A stretch of DNA of 39,505 nucleotides from NCBI GenBank assembly GCA_002083775.1, contig MTEI01000023.1, positions 1 through 39,505 of the forward strand, given 5' to 3'. The notes below the pieces were generated by a model that had not been told where the DNA came from, searched no databases, and worked only from the letters and a program-made list of their open reading frames with translations. The number at the start of each line of letters is the position of its first letter. Within the stretch, counting starts at the first letter, position 1. This document shows, piece after piece, positions 16,045-23,868 of this stretch. Source of the DNA: Rhodoferax ferrireducens. Its GTDB lineage: Bacteria; Pseudomonadota; Gammaproteobacteria; Burkholderiales; Burkholderiaceae_C. The position numbers were made by a program, and so were the translations under genes.

Positions 16045-18081
16045 TCAGGCGTCTTGGGCCGTGGGCGCGGACAAACCACGGACACCACTTTTCTTCAGGT
16101 ACACCAACAGCAGCGACACGCTGGCTGGGGTGATGCCCGATATTCTGGACGCCAGGCCCAGCGTTTCGGGGCGGTGTTTGTTCAACACCTGGCGCGCCTC
16201 AAAGCTCAACGCCGTCACCTGCAAATAGTCCAGGTCTGGCGGCAGCTTCAGATGCTCGTAGTAGGCGGTGCGCTCAATCTCGGCATGTTGCCGCTCGATG
16301 TAGCCCGAGTAAGTGGCGGCGATTTCAACTTGCTCAATCACCTCGGCCACAAAGCGATCTGGCATGAGCGCAGCGTCTGTTTCACGTGAAACATCTGCTG
16401 AGAATTCAGGCACGGCGTATTTACCACCATCCAAAGACATCAGCCCGGGGTAAGTGACACCCGGACGACGCAGCAGGTCGGCCAGGTTGTATTCATGCTC
16501 CAGCGCCTTGCCCAACACCCGCTCCGCCTCAGCCGCTTGCAGGTTTTTCGGACTGACCCAAATGGAGCGCAGGCGCTCTGTTTCACGTGAAACAGCGTCG
16601 CGTTTGCGGCAAAACGTTTCCCAGCGCACGTCGTCCACCAGGCCCAGCTGCCGCCCGACTTCGGTCAGGCGCGCGTCGGCATTGTCTTCACGCAGCTGCA
16701 ACCGGAACTCAGCCCGGCTGGTGAACATGCGATACGGTTCGGTCACCCCCTTGGTGATCAGGTCGTCGACCATCACCCCCAAGTAAGCTTGGTCGCGCGC
16801 AGGCAGCCACGCGTCGCCAACAAAACTGATACGGCCAGCGGCGCTGGCCGCCGGGTTGCCACCACCCATGGCACGCGCCTGCAGTGCGGCATTGACGGCG
16901 GCAAACAAACCTTGTGCCGCAGCCTCTTCGTAACCGGTGGTGCCGTTGATCTGCCCGGCGAAAAACAGCCCGCCGATTGCCTTGGACTCAAAACTGCTCT
17001 TGAGTTGGGTCGGGTCAAAGTAGTCGTATTCAATGGCATAACCCGGGCGCAGGATGTGGGCGTTTTCCAGCCCGGGCATGCTGCGCACCAGCGCGTACTG
17101 AATATCAAACGGCAAGCTGGTGCTGATGCCGTTGGGGTAGTACTCGTGGGTGGTCAGGCCCTCGGGTTCCAGAAAAATCTGGTGGCTGTCTTTGTCGGCA
17201 AAGCGGTTGATCTTGTCCTCAATGCTCGGGCAGTAGCGCGGGCCAATGCCATCAATTTTGCCGGTGAACATCGGGCTGCGGTCAAAGCCGCTGCGGATGA
17301 TGTCATGCGTGCGCACGTTGGTGTGGGTGATCCAGCATGGCATCTGATGCGGGTGCTGCTCAGGGCGGCCCAGAAAGCTGAACACCGGCATCACCGGGCT
17401 CATGCCGCCAGGCATGCCGTCACCGGGCTGCTCGATGCAGCGGCTGAAGTCGATGCTGCGCCCGTCGATGCGCGGTGGCGTGCCGGTTTTCAGGCGGCCT
17501 TGCGGCAGCTTGAGTTCTTTCAGGCGCGCGCTCAGGCTCACAGCAGGCGGGTCACCGGCACGACCCGCCGGGTAGTTGTTCAAACCGACATGGATCTTGC
17601 CATCCAGAAAAGTGCCGGCCGTCAGCACCACGGTGCTGGCGCGGAACTGGATGCCGACTTGTGTCACCGCCCCTACCACCCGGTCAGCTTTCACCATCAG
17701 GTCATCCACCGCCTGCTGAAACAGCCACAGATTCGGCTGGTTTTCCAGGCGGCGGCGAATCGCCGCCTTGTACAAAATGCGGTCGGCCTGGGCGCGGGTG
17801 GCGCGCACCGCCGGGCCTTTGGAAGAATTGAGAATCCGGAACTGGATGCCGCCCTCATCGGTCGCAGCCGCCATGGCGCCACCGAGTGCGTCCACCTCTT
17901 TCACCAGGTGGCCCTTGCCAATGCCGCCGATCGACGGGTTGCAGCTCATTTGCCCCAGCGTTTCGATGTTGTGTGTCAGCAGCAGCGTCTTGCAACCCAT
18001 GCGGGCGGCTGCCAACGCGGCCTCGGTGCCGGCATGGCCGCCACCGACGACGATCACGTCAAAGTGTTGGGGGTAAAGCAT
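16045..18081 (-). CDS. mnmG: tRNA U34 carboxymethylaminomethyl-modifying enzyme MnmG
   Basis: With MnmE it installs cmnm5 on wobble uridine 34. The 678-residue FAD protein carries the dinucleotide-binding [18 protein letters not shown] at 11-28, [23 protein letters not shown] and the C-terminal helical domain ([12 protein letters not shown]). It is about 50 residues longer than the E. coli protein. Part of the difference lies in the region around two parS sites, each read as VSRET on the minus strand ([11 protein letters not shown] and [11 protein letters not shown]), so the sites are accommodated as surface peptides. The start is ATG 18081. It heads the leftward mnmG-rsmG-par block and diverges from the phosphofructokinase. 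Confidence 0.97.
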   Translation of the reverse strand: MLYPQHFDVIVVGGGHAGTEAALAAARMGCKTLLLTHNIETLGQMSCNPSIGGIGKGHLVKEVDALGGAMAAATDEGGIQFRILNSSKGPAVRATRAQADRILYKAAIRRRLENQPNLWLFQQAVDDLMVKADRVVGAVTQVGIQFRASTVVLTAGTFLDGKIHVGLNNYPAGRAGDPPAVSLSARLKELKLPQGRLKTGTPPRIDGRSIDFSRCIEQPGDGMPGGMSPVMPVFSFLGRPEQHPHQMPCWITHTNVRTHDIIRSGFDRSPMFTGKIDGIGPRYCPSIEDKINRFADKDSHQIFLEPEGLTTHEYYPNGISTSLPFDIQYALVRSMPGLENAHILRPGYAIEYDYFDPTQLKSSFESKAIGGLFFAGQINGTTGYEEAAAQGLFAAVNAALQARAMGGGNPAASAAGRISFVGDAWLPARDQAYLGVMVDDLITKGVTEPYRMFTSRAEFRLQLREDNADARLTEVGRQLGLVDDVRWETFCRKRDAVSRETERLRSIWVSPKNLQAAEAERVLGKALEHEYNLADLLRRPGVTYPGLMSLDGGKYAVPEFSADVSRETDAALMPDRFVAEVIEQVEIAATYSGYIERQHAEIERTAYYEHLKLPPDLDYLQVTALSFEARQVLNKHRPETLGLASRISGITPASVSLLLVYLKKSGVRGLSAPTAQDA
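16378..16393. other. parS: parS site 4 (perfect), inside mnmG
   Basis: TGTTTCACGTGAAACA is an exact match to the consensus, in the coding sequence of mnmG, read as VSRET. Confidence 0.95.
16579..16594. other. parS: parS site 5 (perfect), inside mnmG
   Basis: An exact TGTTTCACGTGAAACA, 201 bases (67 codons) from site 4, so both are read in the same frame and give VSRET. Confidence 0.95.
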
Positions 18082-18235
18082 GGTGTTTCTATCGGAGGGG
18101 CAGGGCTGTGGATTTTACCGAAGCCCCCAAAAACCACGCTGCGCCGCGTGGGCGCCACGGCAAAACCGGTCAAGTTCGGGAGCACAATGAGCACTGGCAG
18201 TTTCAGCTCCACCCCTTTTGAAACAGGACAAAACC

Positions 18236-19450
18236 ATGGCACCCGGAAAAATTCTTGTCGCCCAAGGCGGCGGCCCCACCGCCGTCATCAACCAGTCGCT
18301 GGTGGGCGTGGCCCTTGAGGCGCGGCGTTTCAGCCACATCGGTCATATCTACGGCGCACTGCATGGTGTGCGCGGAATCGTCGATGAAAACTTTGTCGAC
18401 CTCACCCAGGAAACCAGCCACAACCTGGAACTGGTGGCCAACACCCCGTCCAGCGCGCTGGGCTCCACCCGCGACAAGCCCGACGCCGCCTATTGCCACG
18501 AAATTTTCAAGGTGCTGCAAGCGCACCAGATTGGCCACTTTTTCTACATCGGCGGCAACGACTCATCTGACACGGTGCGCATCGTCAGTGAAGAAGCGCA
18601 GGCGGCCAACTACCCGCTGCGCACCATACACATTCCCAAAACCATTGACAACGATCTGGTCGGCAGCGACCACACGCCCGGTTTTCCGTCTGCCGCACGT
18701 TTTGTGGCCCAGGCCTTTGCCGGTGCCAACCTGGACAACGCCGCCCTGCCCGGTGTGTATGTGGGGGTGGTCATGGGCCGCCACGCCGGTTTCTTGACGG
18801 CCGCCTCGGCGCTAGGCAAGAAGTTCCCCGACGATGGCCCGCACCTGATCTACCTGCCCGAGCGCACCTTTGTGCTGGAGAAATTCCTGGCCGATGTGAA
18901 GGCCATCTACGAGCGCTATGGCCGCTGCGTGATTGCCGTGTCCGAGGGCATTCACGACGCCTCCGGTGCGCCGATTGCTGCCTTGCTGGCCAAAGACCTG
19001 GAGCATGACGCCCATGGCAATGTGCAGCTCTCGGGCAACGGCGCGCTGGCTGACCTGCTGTGCGAAGAGATCAAGACCAAACTCAACATCAAGCGTGTGC
19101 GCGGTGACACCTTTGGCTACATGCAGCGTTCGTTCATCGGCTGCGTGTCAGACGTGGACCAGCGCGAAGCCCGCGAGGTCGGCGAAAAAGCCGTGCAATT
19201 TGCCATGTGGGGCGACCGCGACGGCTCGGTGGCCATCAAGCGCACCGGCTTTTATTCGGTCGACTACGAGCTGCTGCCCCTGAGCACGGTGGCTGGCAAA
19301 ACCCGCACCATGGAAGACGAGTTCATCTCGGCCAGTGGTACCGATGTCACCGACGCTTTCCGCATGTATTTGCGCCCACTGCTGGGTTCCAAAATGCCCG
19401 ACGCGTTCCGCCTGCGGCATAACCCGATCGCCAAAGTTTTACACCGTTAA
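18236..19450 (+). CDS. pfp: Pyrophosphate-type 6-phosphofructokinase
   Basis: 404 residues. The N-terminal glycine loop is VAQGGGPTAVINQSLVG. The two diagnostic positions are of the PPi type: YIGGNDSSDT with Asp109 where ATP enzymes have Gly, and IPKTIDNDL with Lys135 where ATP enzymes have Gly. MGRHAGF is present further on. The enzyme would therefore interconvert fructose-6-P and fructose-1,6-bisP reversibly with PPi, serving glycolysis and gluconeogenesis. ATG 18236 follows ACAGGAC at good spacing; an in-frame codon at 18218 is less likely. It diverges from mnmG, and its stop codon merges with a family R repeat. Confidence 0.93.
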   Translation: MAPGKILVAQGGGPTAVINQSLVGVALEARRFSHIGHIYGALHGVRGIVDENFVDLTQETSHNLELVANTPSSALGSTRDKPDAAYCHEIFKVLQAHQIGHFFYIGGNDSSDTVRIVSEEAQAANYPLRTIHIPKTIDNDLVGSDHTPGFPSAARFVAQAFAGANLDNAALPGVYVGVVMGRHAGFLTAASALGKKFPDDGPHLIYLPERTFVLEKFLADVKAIYERYGRCVIAVSEGIHDASGAPIAALLAKDLEHDAHGNVQLSGNGALADLLCEEIKTKLNIKRVRGDTFGYMQRSFIGCVSDVDQREAREVGEKAVQFAMWGDRDGSVAIKRTGFYSVDYELLPLSTVAGKTRTMEDEFISASGTDVTDAFRMYLRPLLGSKMPDAFRLRHNPIAKVLHR

Positions 19451-19490
19451 ATTGACCTCCAGCCCTTTCACCAAAAGGGCTGGCAGCTAT
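19450..19490 (-). repeat. 45-bp intergenic repeat (family R), copy 6, inverted
   Basis: The only copy in reverse orientation: on the minus strand it reads ATAGCTGCCAGCCCTTTTGG, then AAAGGGCTGGAGGTCAATTT. It begins on the last base of the phosphofructokinase stop codon. Confidence 0.85.
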
Positions 19491-19661
19491 CGTTTTCGTT
19501 AACCCAAGGCGGTTTGGCCAGAGGCTGCCAATGACCCTCCGGGTCCGGGGTATCCAGGCTTGGGGCAACGCCGCCAGACGATGCGGGTTAGCATTGAACA
19601 TCGGTGATACCACTTCATCGAGTGATTGCCTGACGAGCTTGCTCCTTCCTGAAAGACTCTC

Positions 19662-20270
19662 ATGAAACTTTATTACTCGGCTGGCGCCTGCTCCTTGTCA
19701 ACCCATATCGCATTGAAAGAGTCCGAGCTGGACTTTGAAGCCATCGCTGCCCCGACCAAAACCCACCGGCTGGCAGACGGCACCGACTACTACAGCATCA
19801 ACCCGCTGGGGTATGTGCCCTTGCTGGTGCTTGACGATGGCCGCCAATTGCATGAATGCCCGGTGATCCTGCAGTACGTCGCCGATCAGGTACCCGACAA
19901 AGCGCTGGCCCCGGCCAATGGCACGTTTGAGCGCTACAAGTTGCAGGAATGGCTCAACTTCATCGCGACCGAATTGCACAAAGGCTTCTCACCCCTGTTC
20001 ACACCGGGCATGCCCGACGAGGCCAAGGCACTCGCCAAAACCCGCCTGATGGGCCGCCTACAATGGCTGGATGGCGAACTGGTCGGTAAGGCCTTCCTGA
20101 TGGGTGACACATTCACAGTTGCAGATGCCTACCTGTTTGTGGTGCAAGGCTGGGGCAAATTTGTGGGTGTGGACACCTCCAGCCTGGCCAACCTGAACGC
20201 CTTGGCGGCCCGGGTGGCCGTGCGACCGGCAGTCCAAGCGGCCCTGCGTGCCGAAGGTTTGGTCAAATAG
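19662..20270 (+). CDS. gst: Glutathione transferase, beta class
   Basis: 202 residues. The N-terminal thioredoxin fold MKLYYSAGACSLSTHIAL contains Cys10, the catalytic cysteine of bacterial beta-class enzymes. The cis-proline loop is NPLGYVPLLVLDDG and the Glu/Cys pair of the G-site is in HECPVILQYVADQ. A C-terminal helical domain with FTVADAYLFVV follows. Cytoplasmic; conjugates or reduces electrophiles with glutathione. The gap before it (19491-19661) holds no gene I can support. It is followed 45 bases later by rquA; a functional link is not evident. Confidence 0.93.
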   Translation: MKLYYSAGACSLSTHIALKESELDFEAIAAPTKTHRLADGTDYYSINPLGYVPLLVLDDGRQLHECPVILQYVADQVPDKALAPANGTFERYKLQEWLNFIATELHKGFSPLFTPGMPDEAKALAKTRLMGRLQWLDGELVGKAFLMGDTFTVADAYLFVVQGWGKFVGVDTSSLANLNALAARVAVRPAVQAALRAEGLVK

Positions 20271-20315
20271 GCCGTTTAGCCATCAAGCCATCCCTGACTC
20301 AAAGGCCTGTTCACG

Positions 20316-21056
20316 ATGTTCGAAAAAACCAATCTCCGCCAAGTTGACACCTCCTTGGCTGCCGTTGCCACGGGCCCCCACCTACCCGTTGTGGTGCCGG
20401 ACTACCTCGAAAAAACTTATTGGTGGGCCTATACCCACCCCAACGCCGTGCGCATTTTTGAGCGCCAGTGGCTGGTGAACCTGATTTTGTGGGGCAATTT
20501 TTCGCGCCTGCGCGACTTGGCACTGCAGGACATGGGTGAGGTGATTCATGGCCAGGTGCTGCAGGTGGCTTGCGTCTATGGCAACCTGACCGAGCATATC
20601 GTGCGCCGACTCGACCCGCAGGCGCATCTGAGCGTGATCGACGTGGCGCCGGTGCAAATCAAGAACCTGCACCAAAAACTGAGCAACAAAAGCCAGGTCA
20701 GCATCCTGCAGCAAGACGCCTCCCGCATGGCTTTTGCGGATGCCAGCCAGGACACCACGCTGGTGTTTTTCCTGCTGCACGAGATGCCGGTGGAGGTGCG
20801 CCGCAAGACCATCGCCGAGGCGTTGCGCGTCACCAAACCCGGTGGCAAGATCGTTTTTGTGGACTACCACAAGCCGGTGGCGAGCAGCCCTTTCCGTTAC
20901 ATCATGGTGCCGATCCTGACCACGCTGGAACCCTTCGCCATGGATTTATGGAACCACGACATTTCTGAGTGGCTGCCCGCCAGCGTTTCCGCCAGCCAGA
21001 TCGACAAACAAACCTATTTTGGCGGCCTGTACCAAAAGCTGGTGATCACCCGCTAA
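20316..21056 (+). CDS. rquA: RquA-like rhodoquinone biosynthesis methyltransferase-related protein
   Basis: 246 residues. It resembles RquA, which converts ubiquinone to rhodoquinone using SAM as amino donor. Recognised features are VPDYLEKTYWWAYTHPNAVRIFERQWLVN early, the unusual SAM loop LQVACVYGNLTEHI near 83-96 (in place of the DxGxGxG of true methyltransferases), LHEMPVEVRRKTIAEALRV, and VDYHKPVASSPFRYIM. Rhodoquinone has a low potential and feeds electrons to fumarate reductase under anaerobiosis; it is known in Rhodoferax species. The neighbours downstream are the cytochrome c maturation genes, in keeping with a respiratory region. Identification rests on recognised motifs; related ubiquinone-type methyltransferases are the alternative. 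Confidence 0.87.
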   Translation: MFEKTNLRQVDTSLAAVATGPHLPVVVPDYLEKTYWWAYTHPNAVRIFERQWLVNLILWGNFSRLRDLALQDMGEVIHGQVLQVACVYGNLTEHIVRRLDPQAHLSVIDVAPVQIKNLHQKLSNKSQVSILQQDASRMAFADASQDTTLVFFLLHEMPVEVRRKTIAEALRVTKPGGKIVFVDYHKPVASSPFRYIMVPILTTLEPFAMDLWNHDISEWLPASVSASQIDKQTYFGGLYQKLVITR

Positions 21057-21107
21057 GCCTGGCCTGTAACCAAAGGCACACAAGGCGTGCGCCGGTTCGT
21101 CAGATAA

Positions 21108-21770
21108 TTGCACCTTTTTGCTGCAGCCTACGCCTTGGAAACCCCCGCCACACTGACCCTCTCCCAACTCGCTTGCAGCAAGGGTGGGCGTCAGCTTTTC
21201 AAGGATGTGGATTGCACGCTGCAAGCCGGGCACTGGCTGTATGTGGCGGGCGCCAACGGGGTTGGCAAAACCAGTTTGCTGCGCATGTTGTGTGGGTTGG
21301 CGCCGGTCGAGGCGGGCCAGATTCTCTGGAACCACACCCCCATTGGCGCGCAGCCCGACAGTTACCGGCAGGACCTGTGTTACCTCGGTCACCTCAATGC
21401 GCTGCAGGAATCCATGTCGGTGCAGGAAAACCTGATGTTCACCTCGGCCTTGGGCGGCACGGCGCTCAACGAGCCCAAAGCTCGCGCAGTGCTGGAGCGT
21501 TTTGGCCTGCGCGGACGTTCACAGCAACTGGTGCGGCACTTGTCGCAAGGCCAAAAGCGCCGGGTGGCCCTGTCACGGCTGGCACTCAGCTCGGCCAGGC
21601 TGTGGGTACTGGATGAGCCCTATGTGGCCATGGACGAGGCTGGCATCCAGATGCTGTCAGACCTGATCGCCGCCCACCTGGACCAGGGCGGCCTGGCCGT
21701 GCTCACCAGCCACCAGCGTGTGCCTGTGGGCGTGCATCCGGCGCAACTGCTGGAATTGAAGGCGTTATGA
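21108..21770 (+). CDS. ccmA: Haem exporter ATPase subunit CcmA
   Basis: ABC ATPase of the CcmABCD complex that releases holo-CcmE. About 220 residues with Walker A GANGVGKTSLLRML, signature LSQGQKRRVALSRLAL and Walker B LWVLDEPYVAMD. The start is unclear: TTG 21108 opens the frame, but TTG 21135 (reading METPATLTLSQL) is equally plausible. A GATAAT hexamer at 21103-21108 may be the -10 box of the whole ccm operon, which would favour the downstream start. ccmB begins inside its 3' end. Confidence 0.93.
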   Translation: MHLFAAAYALETPATLTLSQLACSKGGRQLFKDVDCTLQAGHWLYVAGANGVGKTSLLRMLCGLAPVEAGQILWNHTPIGAQPDSYRQDLCYLGHLNALQESMSVQENLMFTSALGGTALNEPKARAVLERFGLRGRSQQLVRHLSQGQKRRVALSRLALSSARLWVLDEPYVAMDEAGIQMLSDLIAAHLDQGGLAVLTSHQRVPVGVHPAQLLELKAL

Positions 21771-22462
21771 CACCCGTCGCACCCACCCTGAGTGCCGGCT
21801 CGGTCATGCTGGCGGTGCTCAAGCGCGAAGTGGCGCTGGGCCTGCGGCAAAAAGGCGAGGTGTTGACGCCGCTGGTGTTTTTCATGGTCATCGCCAGCCT
21901 GTTCCCGCTAGGCGTGGGCGCCGAGTCCAGTCTGCTGCTGCGCATGGCACCGGGTGTGTTGTGGGTCAGCGCCCTGCTGGCCGCCATGTTGTCGCTGCAG
22001 CGCATGTTTGCCACCGACTATGCCGACGGTTCGCTGGAGCAGATGGTGCTGTCACCCACGCCGCTGGGCTTGTTGGTGCTGGCCAAGGCACTGGCACACT
22101 TTTTATTGTCGGGTGTGCCGCTGGTGTTGATGGCACCGGTGCTGGGGCTGCAATTTGGCCTGGACAGCCGGGCGCTGGGCATCCTGATGTTGACGCTGCT
22201 GCTGGGCACACCCACCTTGAGCCTGATTGGCAGCATTGGTGCCGCGCTGACCTTAGGCGTACGCGGTGCAGGGGTTTTGCTTTCCTTGTTGATCCTGCCG
22301 CTTTATATTCCGGTGCTTATATTTGGTGCCGGTGCCGTCGAAGCCGACGCTGCCGGGCTGGGCTTTGGCGGGCATGTGTCCCTGTTGTCTGCCCTGCTGG
22401 TACTCTCGCTGTTTTTTTCACCTTTTGCCACCGCCGCTGCGTTGAGGATTTCCCTGGAATGA
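21767..22462 (+). CDS. ccmB: Haem exporter membrane subunit CcmB
   Basis: 231 residues, six predicted membrane spans, including LTPLVFFMVIASLFPLGVG and the C-terminal LLSALLVLSLFFSPFATAAAL. The length is typical of CcmB. With CcmA it forms the ABC core acting on the CcmC-CcmD-haem-CcmE assembly in the inner membrane. ATGA overlap with ccmA upstream and with ccmC downstream implies coupled translation. Confidence 0.95.
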   Translation: MTPVAPTLSAGSVMLAVLKREVALGLRQKGEVLTPLVFFMVIASLFPLGVGAESSLLLRMAPGVLWVSALLAAMLSLQRMFATDYADGSLEQMVLSPTPLGLLVLAKALAHFLLSGVPLVLMAPVLGLQFGLDSRALGILMLTLLLGTPTLSLIGSIGAALTLGVRGAGVLLSLLILPLYIPVLIFGAGAVEADAAGLGFGGHVSLLSALLVLSLFFSPFATAAALRISLE

Positions 22463-23196
22463 ATACACCTGTGACTCATTGGTTCAAGTTTGCCTCACCG
22501 CAAAACTTCTACCACCTGGCCGGCAAACTGTGGCCCTGGTTTGCGGCACTGGCCACCGTGCTGTGCGCAGTGGGTTTATGGATCGGTTTTTTTGTCGCGC
22601 CCGTAGACGCCCAGCAAGGCCAGGGTTACCGCATCATCTTTGTGCATGTGCCGGCCTCGCAGATGTCGATGTTCATCTACCTGGTGATGGCTGCCTGGGC
22701 AGGGATTGGGCTGGCGTTCAACACCCGGTTGTCGGGCATGGTGGCCTCGGCTCTGGCCCCCACCGGCGCCCTGTTCGCGTTTTTGTCGCTGCTGACCGGG
22801 GCGTTGTGGGGCAAGCCGATGTGGGGCGCCTGGTGGGTGTGGGACGCCCGTCTGACCTCGACACTGATCCTGCTGTTTCTGTACCTCGGCTTCATGGCGT
22901 TACACGCCAGCATTGACGACCCTCGCCGCGCCGACCGTGCCAGCGCCGTGCTGGCCCTGGTGGGTGCGGTGAACGTGCCCATCATCTACTTCTCGGTCAA
23001 ATGGTGGAACACGCTGCACCAAGGCGCTTCGGTATCGCTCAAGGGCAGTTCCATGGCCAGCACCATGCTCACCGGCATGTTGGTCATGGTCGTGGCCTTC
23101 TGGATGTATGCCATTGCCATCGCCCTGTTTCGGGTGCGCAACATCATTTTGGACCGTGAACGTCATACCGAATGGGTGAAACATGCAGTGGCATAG
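22459..23196 (+). CDS. ccmC: Haem-handling protein CcmC
   Basis: 245 residues, six membrane spans. The tryptophan-rich haem motif WGAWWVWDARLTS is at about 119-131. The two periplasmic haem-ligand histidines of the family are His63 (IFVHVPASQM) and the one in WWNTLHQGAS. It presents haem to CcmE. The frame is open much further upstream but the ATG at 22459 overlaps the ccmB stop as ATGA and gives the normal length. It overlaps ccmD by 14 bases. Confidence 0.97.
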   Translation: MNTPVTHWFKFASPQNFYHLAGKLWPWFAALATVLCAVGLWIGFFVAPVDAQQGQGYRIIFVHVPASQMSMFIYLVMAAWAGIGLAFNTRLSGMVASALAPTGALFAFLSLLTGALWGKPMWGAWWVWDARLTSTLILLFLYLGFMALHASIDDPRRADRASAVLALVGAVNVPIIYFSVKWWNTLHQGASVSLKGSSMASTMLTGMLVMVVAFWMYAIAIALFRVRNIILDRERHTEWVKHAVA

Positions 23197-23377
23197 CTGG
23201 GCAGAATTTTGGGCGATGGGCGGCTACGGCTTCTACGTCTGGGGCAGCTTCGGTGCCACGGCGCTGGTCATCATGGCTGAAATCTGGCAGGTTCGTGCGC
23301 AACGGCGTGCACTTTTACGAAACCTTTTGAACGAAACCAACTCACAAGACGACGTCCACTCGTCCTCGTCATCATGA
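23183..23377 (+). CDS. ccmD: Cytochrome c maturation protein CcmD
   Basis: 64-residue single-span protein. It begins MQWHSWAEFWAMGGYGFYVW, the usual CcmD N-terminus, then a membrane segment (SFGATALVIMAEIW) and a charged tail with a poly-serine end. It stabilises the CcmC-CcmE interaction. It overlaps ccmC by 14 bases and ccmE by 4. Confidence 0.93.
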   Translation: MQWHSWAEFWAMGGYGFYVWGSFGATALVIMAEIWQVRAQRRALLRNLLNETNSQDDVHSSSSS

Positions 23378-23817
23378 AACCACGTCAAAAACGCGCCGCC
23401 ATCATTGTCGGCGGTCTCGCCGCCATCAGCCTGTCAGCCTATTTTGTGCTCAATGCCTTCGAGAGCAACCTGGTGTTTTTCTTCACACCGAGCCAGATCG
23501 AATTGGGCGAAGCGCCCAAAGACCGCACCTTCCGCGTCGGTGGCATGGTCAAGGAAGGTTCTCTGCAGCGTGTCAACATGACCTCCAGCTTTGTTGTGAC
23601 CGACACCGCCAAGGAAGTCAAAGTGTCCTACACCGGCATCCTGCCCGACCTGTTCAAGGAAGGCAAAGGCGTGGTGGCACAAGGCAAGCTCGACAGTTCA
23701 GGCCTCTTTGCCGCCTCTGAGGTGCTGGCCAAACACGATGAAAACTATATGCCGCCCGAGGCCCAGCATGCCATGGACCAGGCGCAGATTGCCAATGCCA
23801 CCAAAACCCTGAAGTAG
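23374..23817 (+). CDS. ccmE: Haem chaperone CcmE
   Basis: 147 residues. N-terminal membrane anchor (about 8-26), then the periplasmic OB-fold. The covalent haem ligand is His121 in LAKHDENYMPPE, with Tyr125 as the axial ligand, the classic HxxxY form. It carries haem from CcmC to CcmF. The C-terminal tail after Pro128 is short. Confidence 0.97.
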   Translation: MKPRQKRAAIIVGGLAAISLSAYFVLNAFESNLVFFFTPSQIELGEAPKDRTFRVGGMVKEGSLQRVNMTSSFVVTDTAKEVKVSYTGILPDLFKEGKGVVAQGKLDSSGLFAASEVLAKHDENYMPPEAQHAMDQAQIANATKTLK

Positions 23818-23868
23818 TCCGCGCAGCCCTGATCCGCCCATGCCCTTACCTTTACCTGGCAACACCCC

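Noticed and set aside
18082..18235. Replication origin at the mnmG/pfp divergence, where gene orientation switches
   Set aside because: Only 154 bases with one poor DnaA-box-like TGTGGATTT and no AT-rich stretch; the 28.3 kb site is much stronger.
19347..19613. Open frame on the minus strand opposite the end of the phosphofructokinase gene
   Set aside because: It overlaps a strong coding gene, lacks a ribosome site and runs through a family R repeat; I could not tie it to any protein family.
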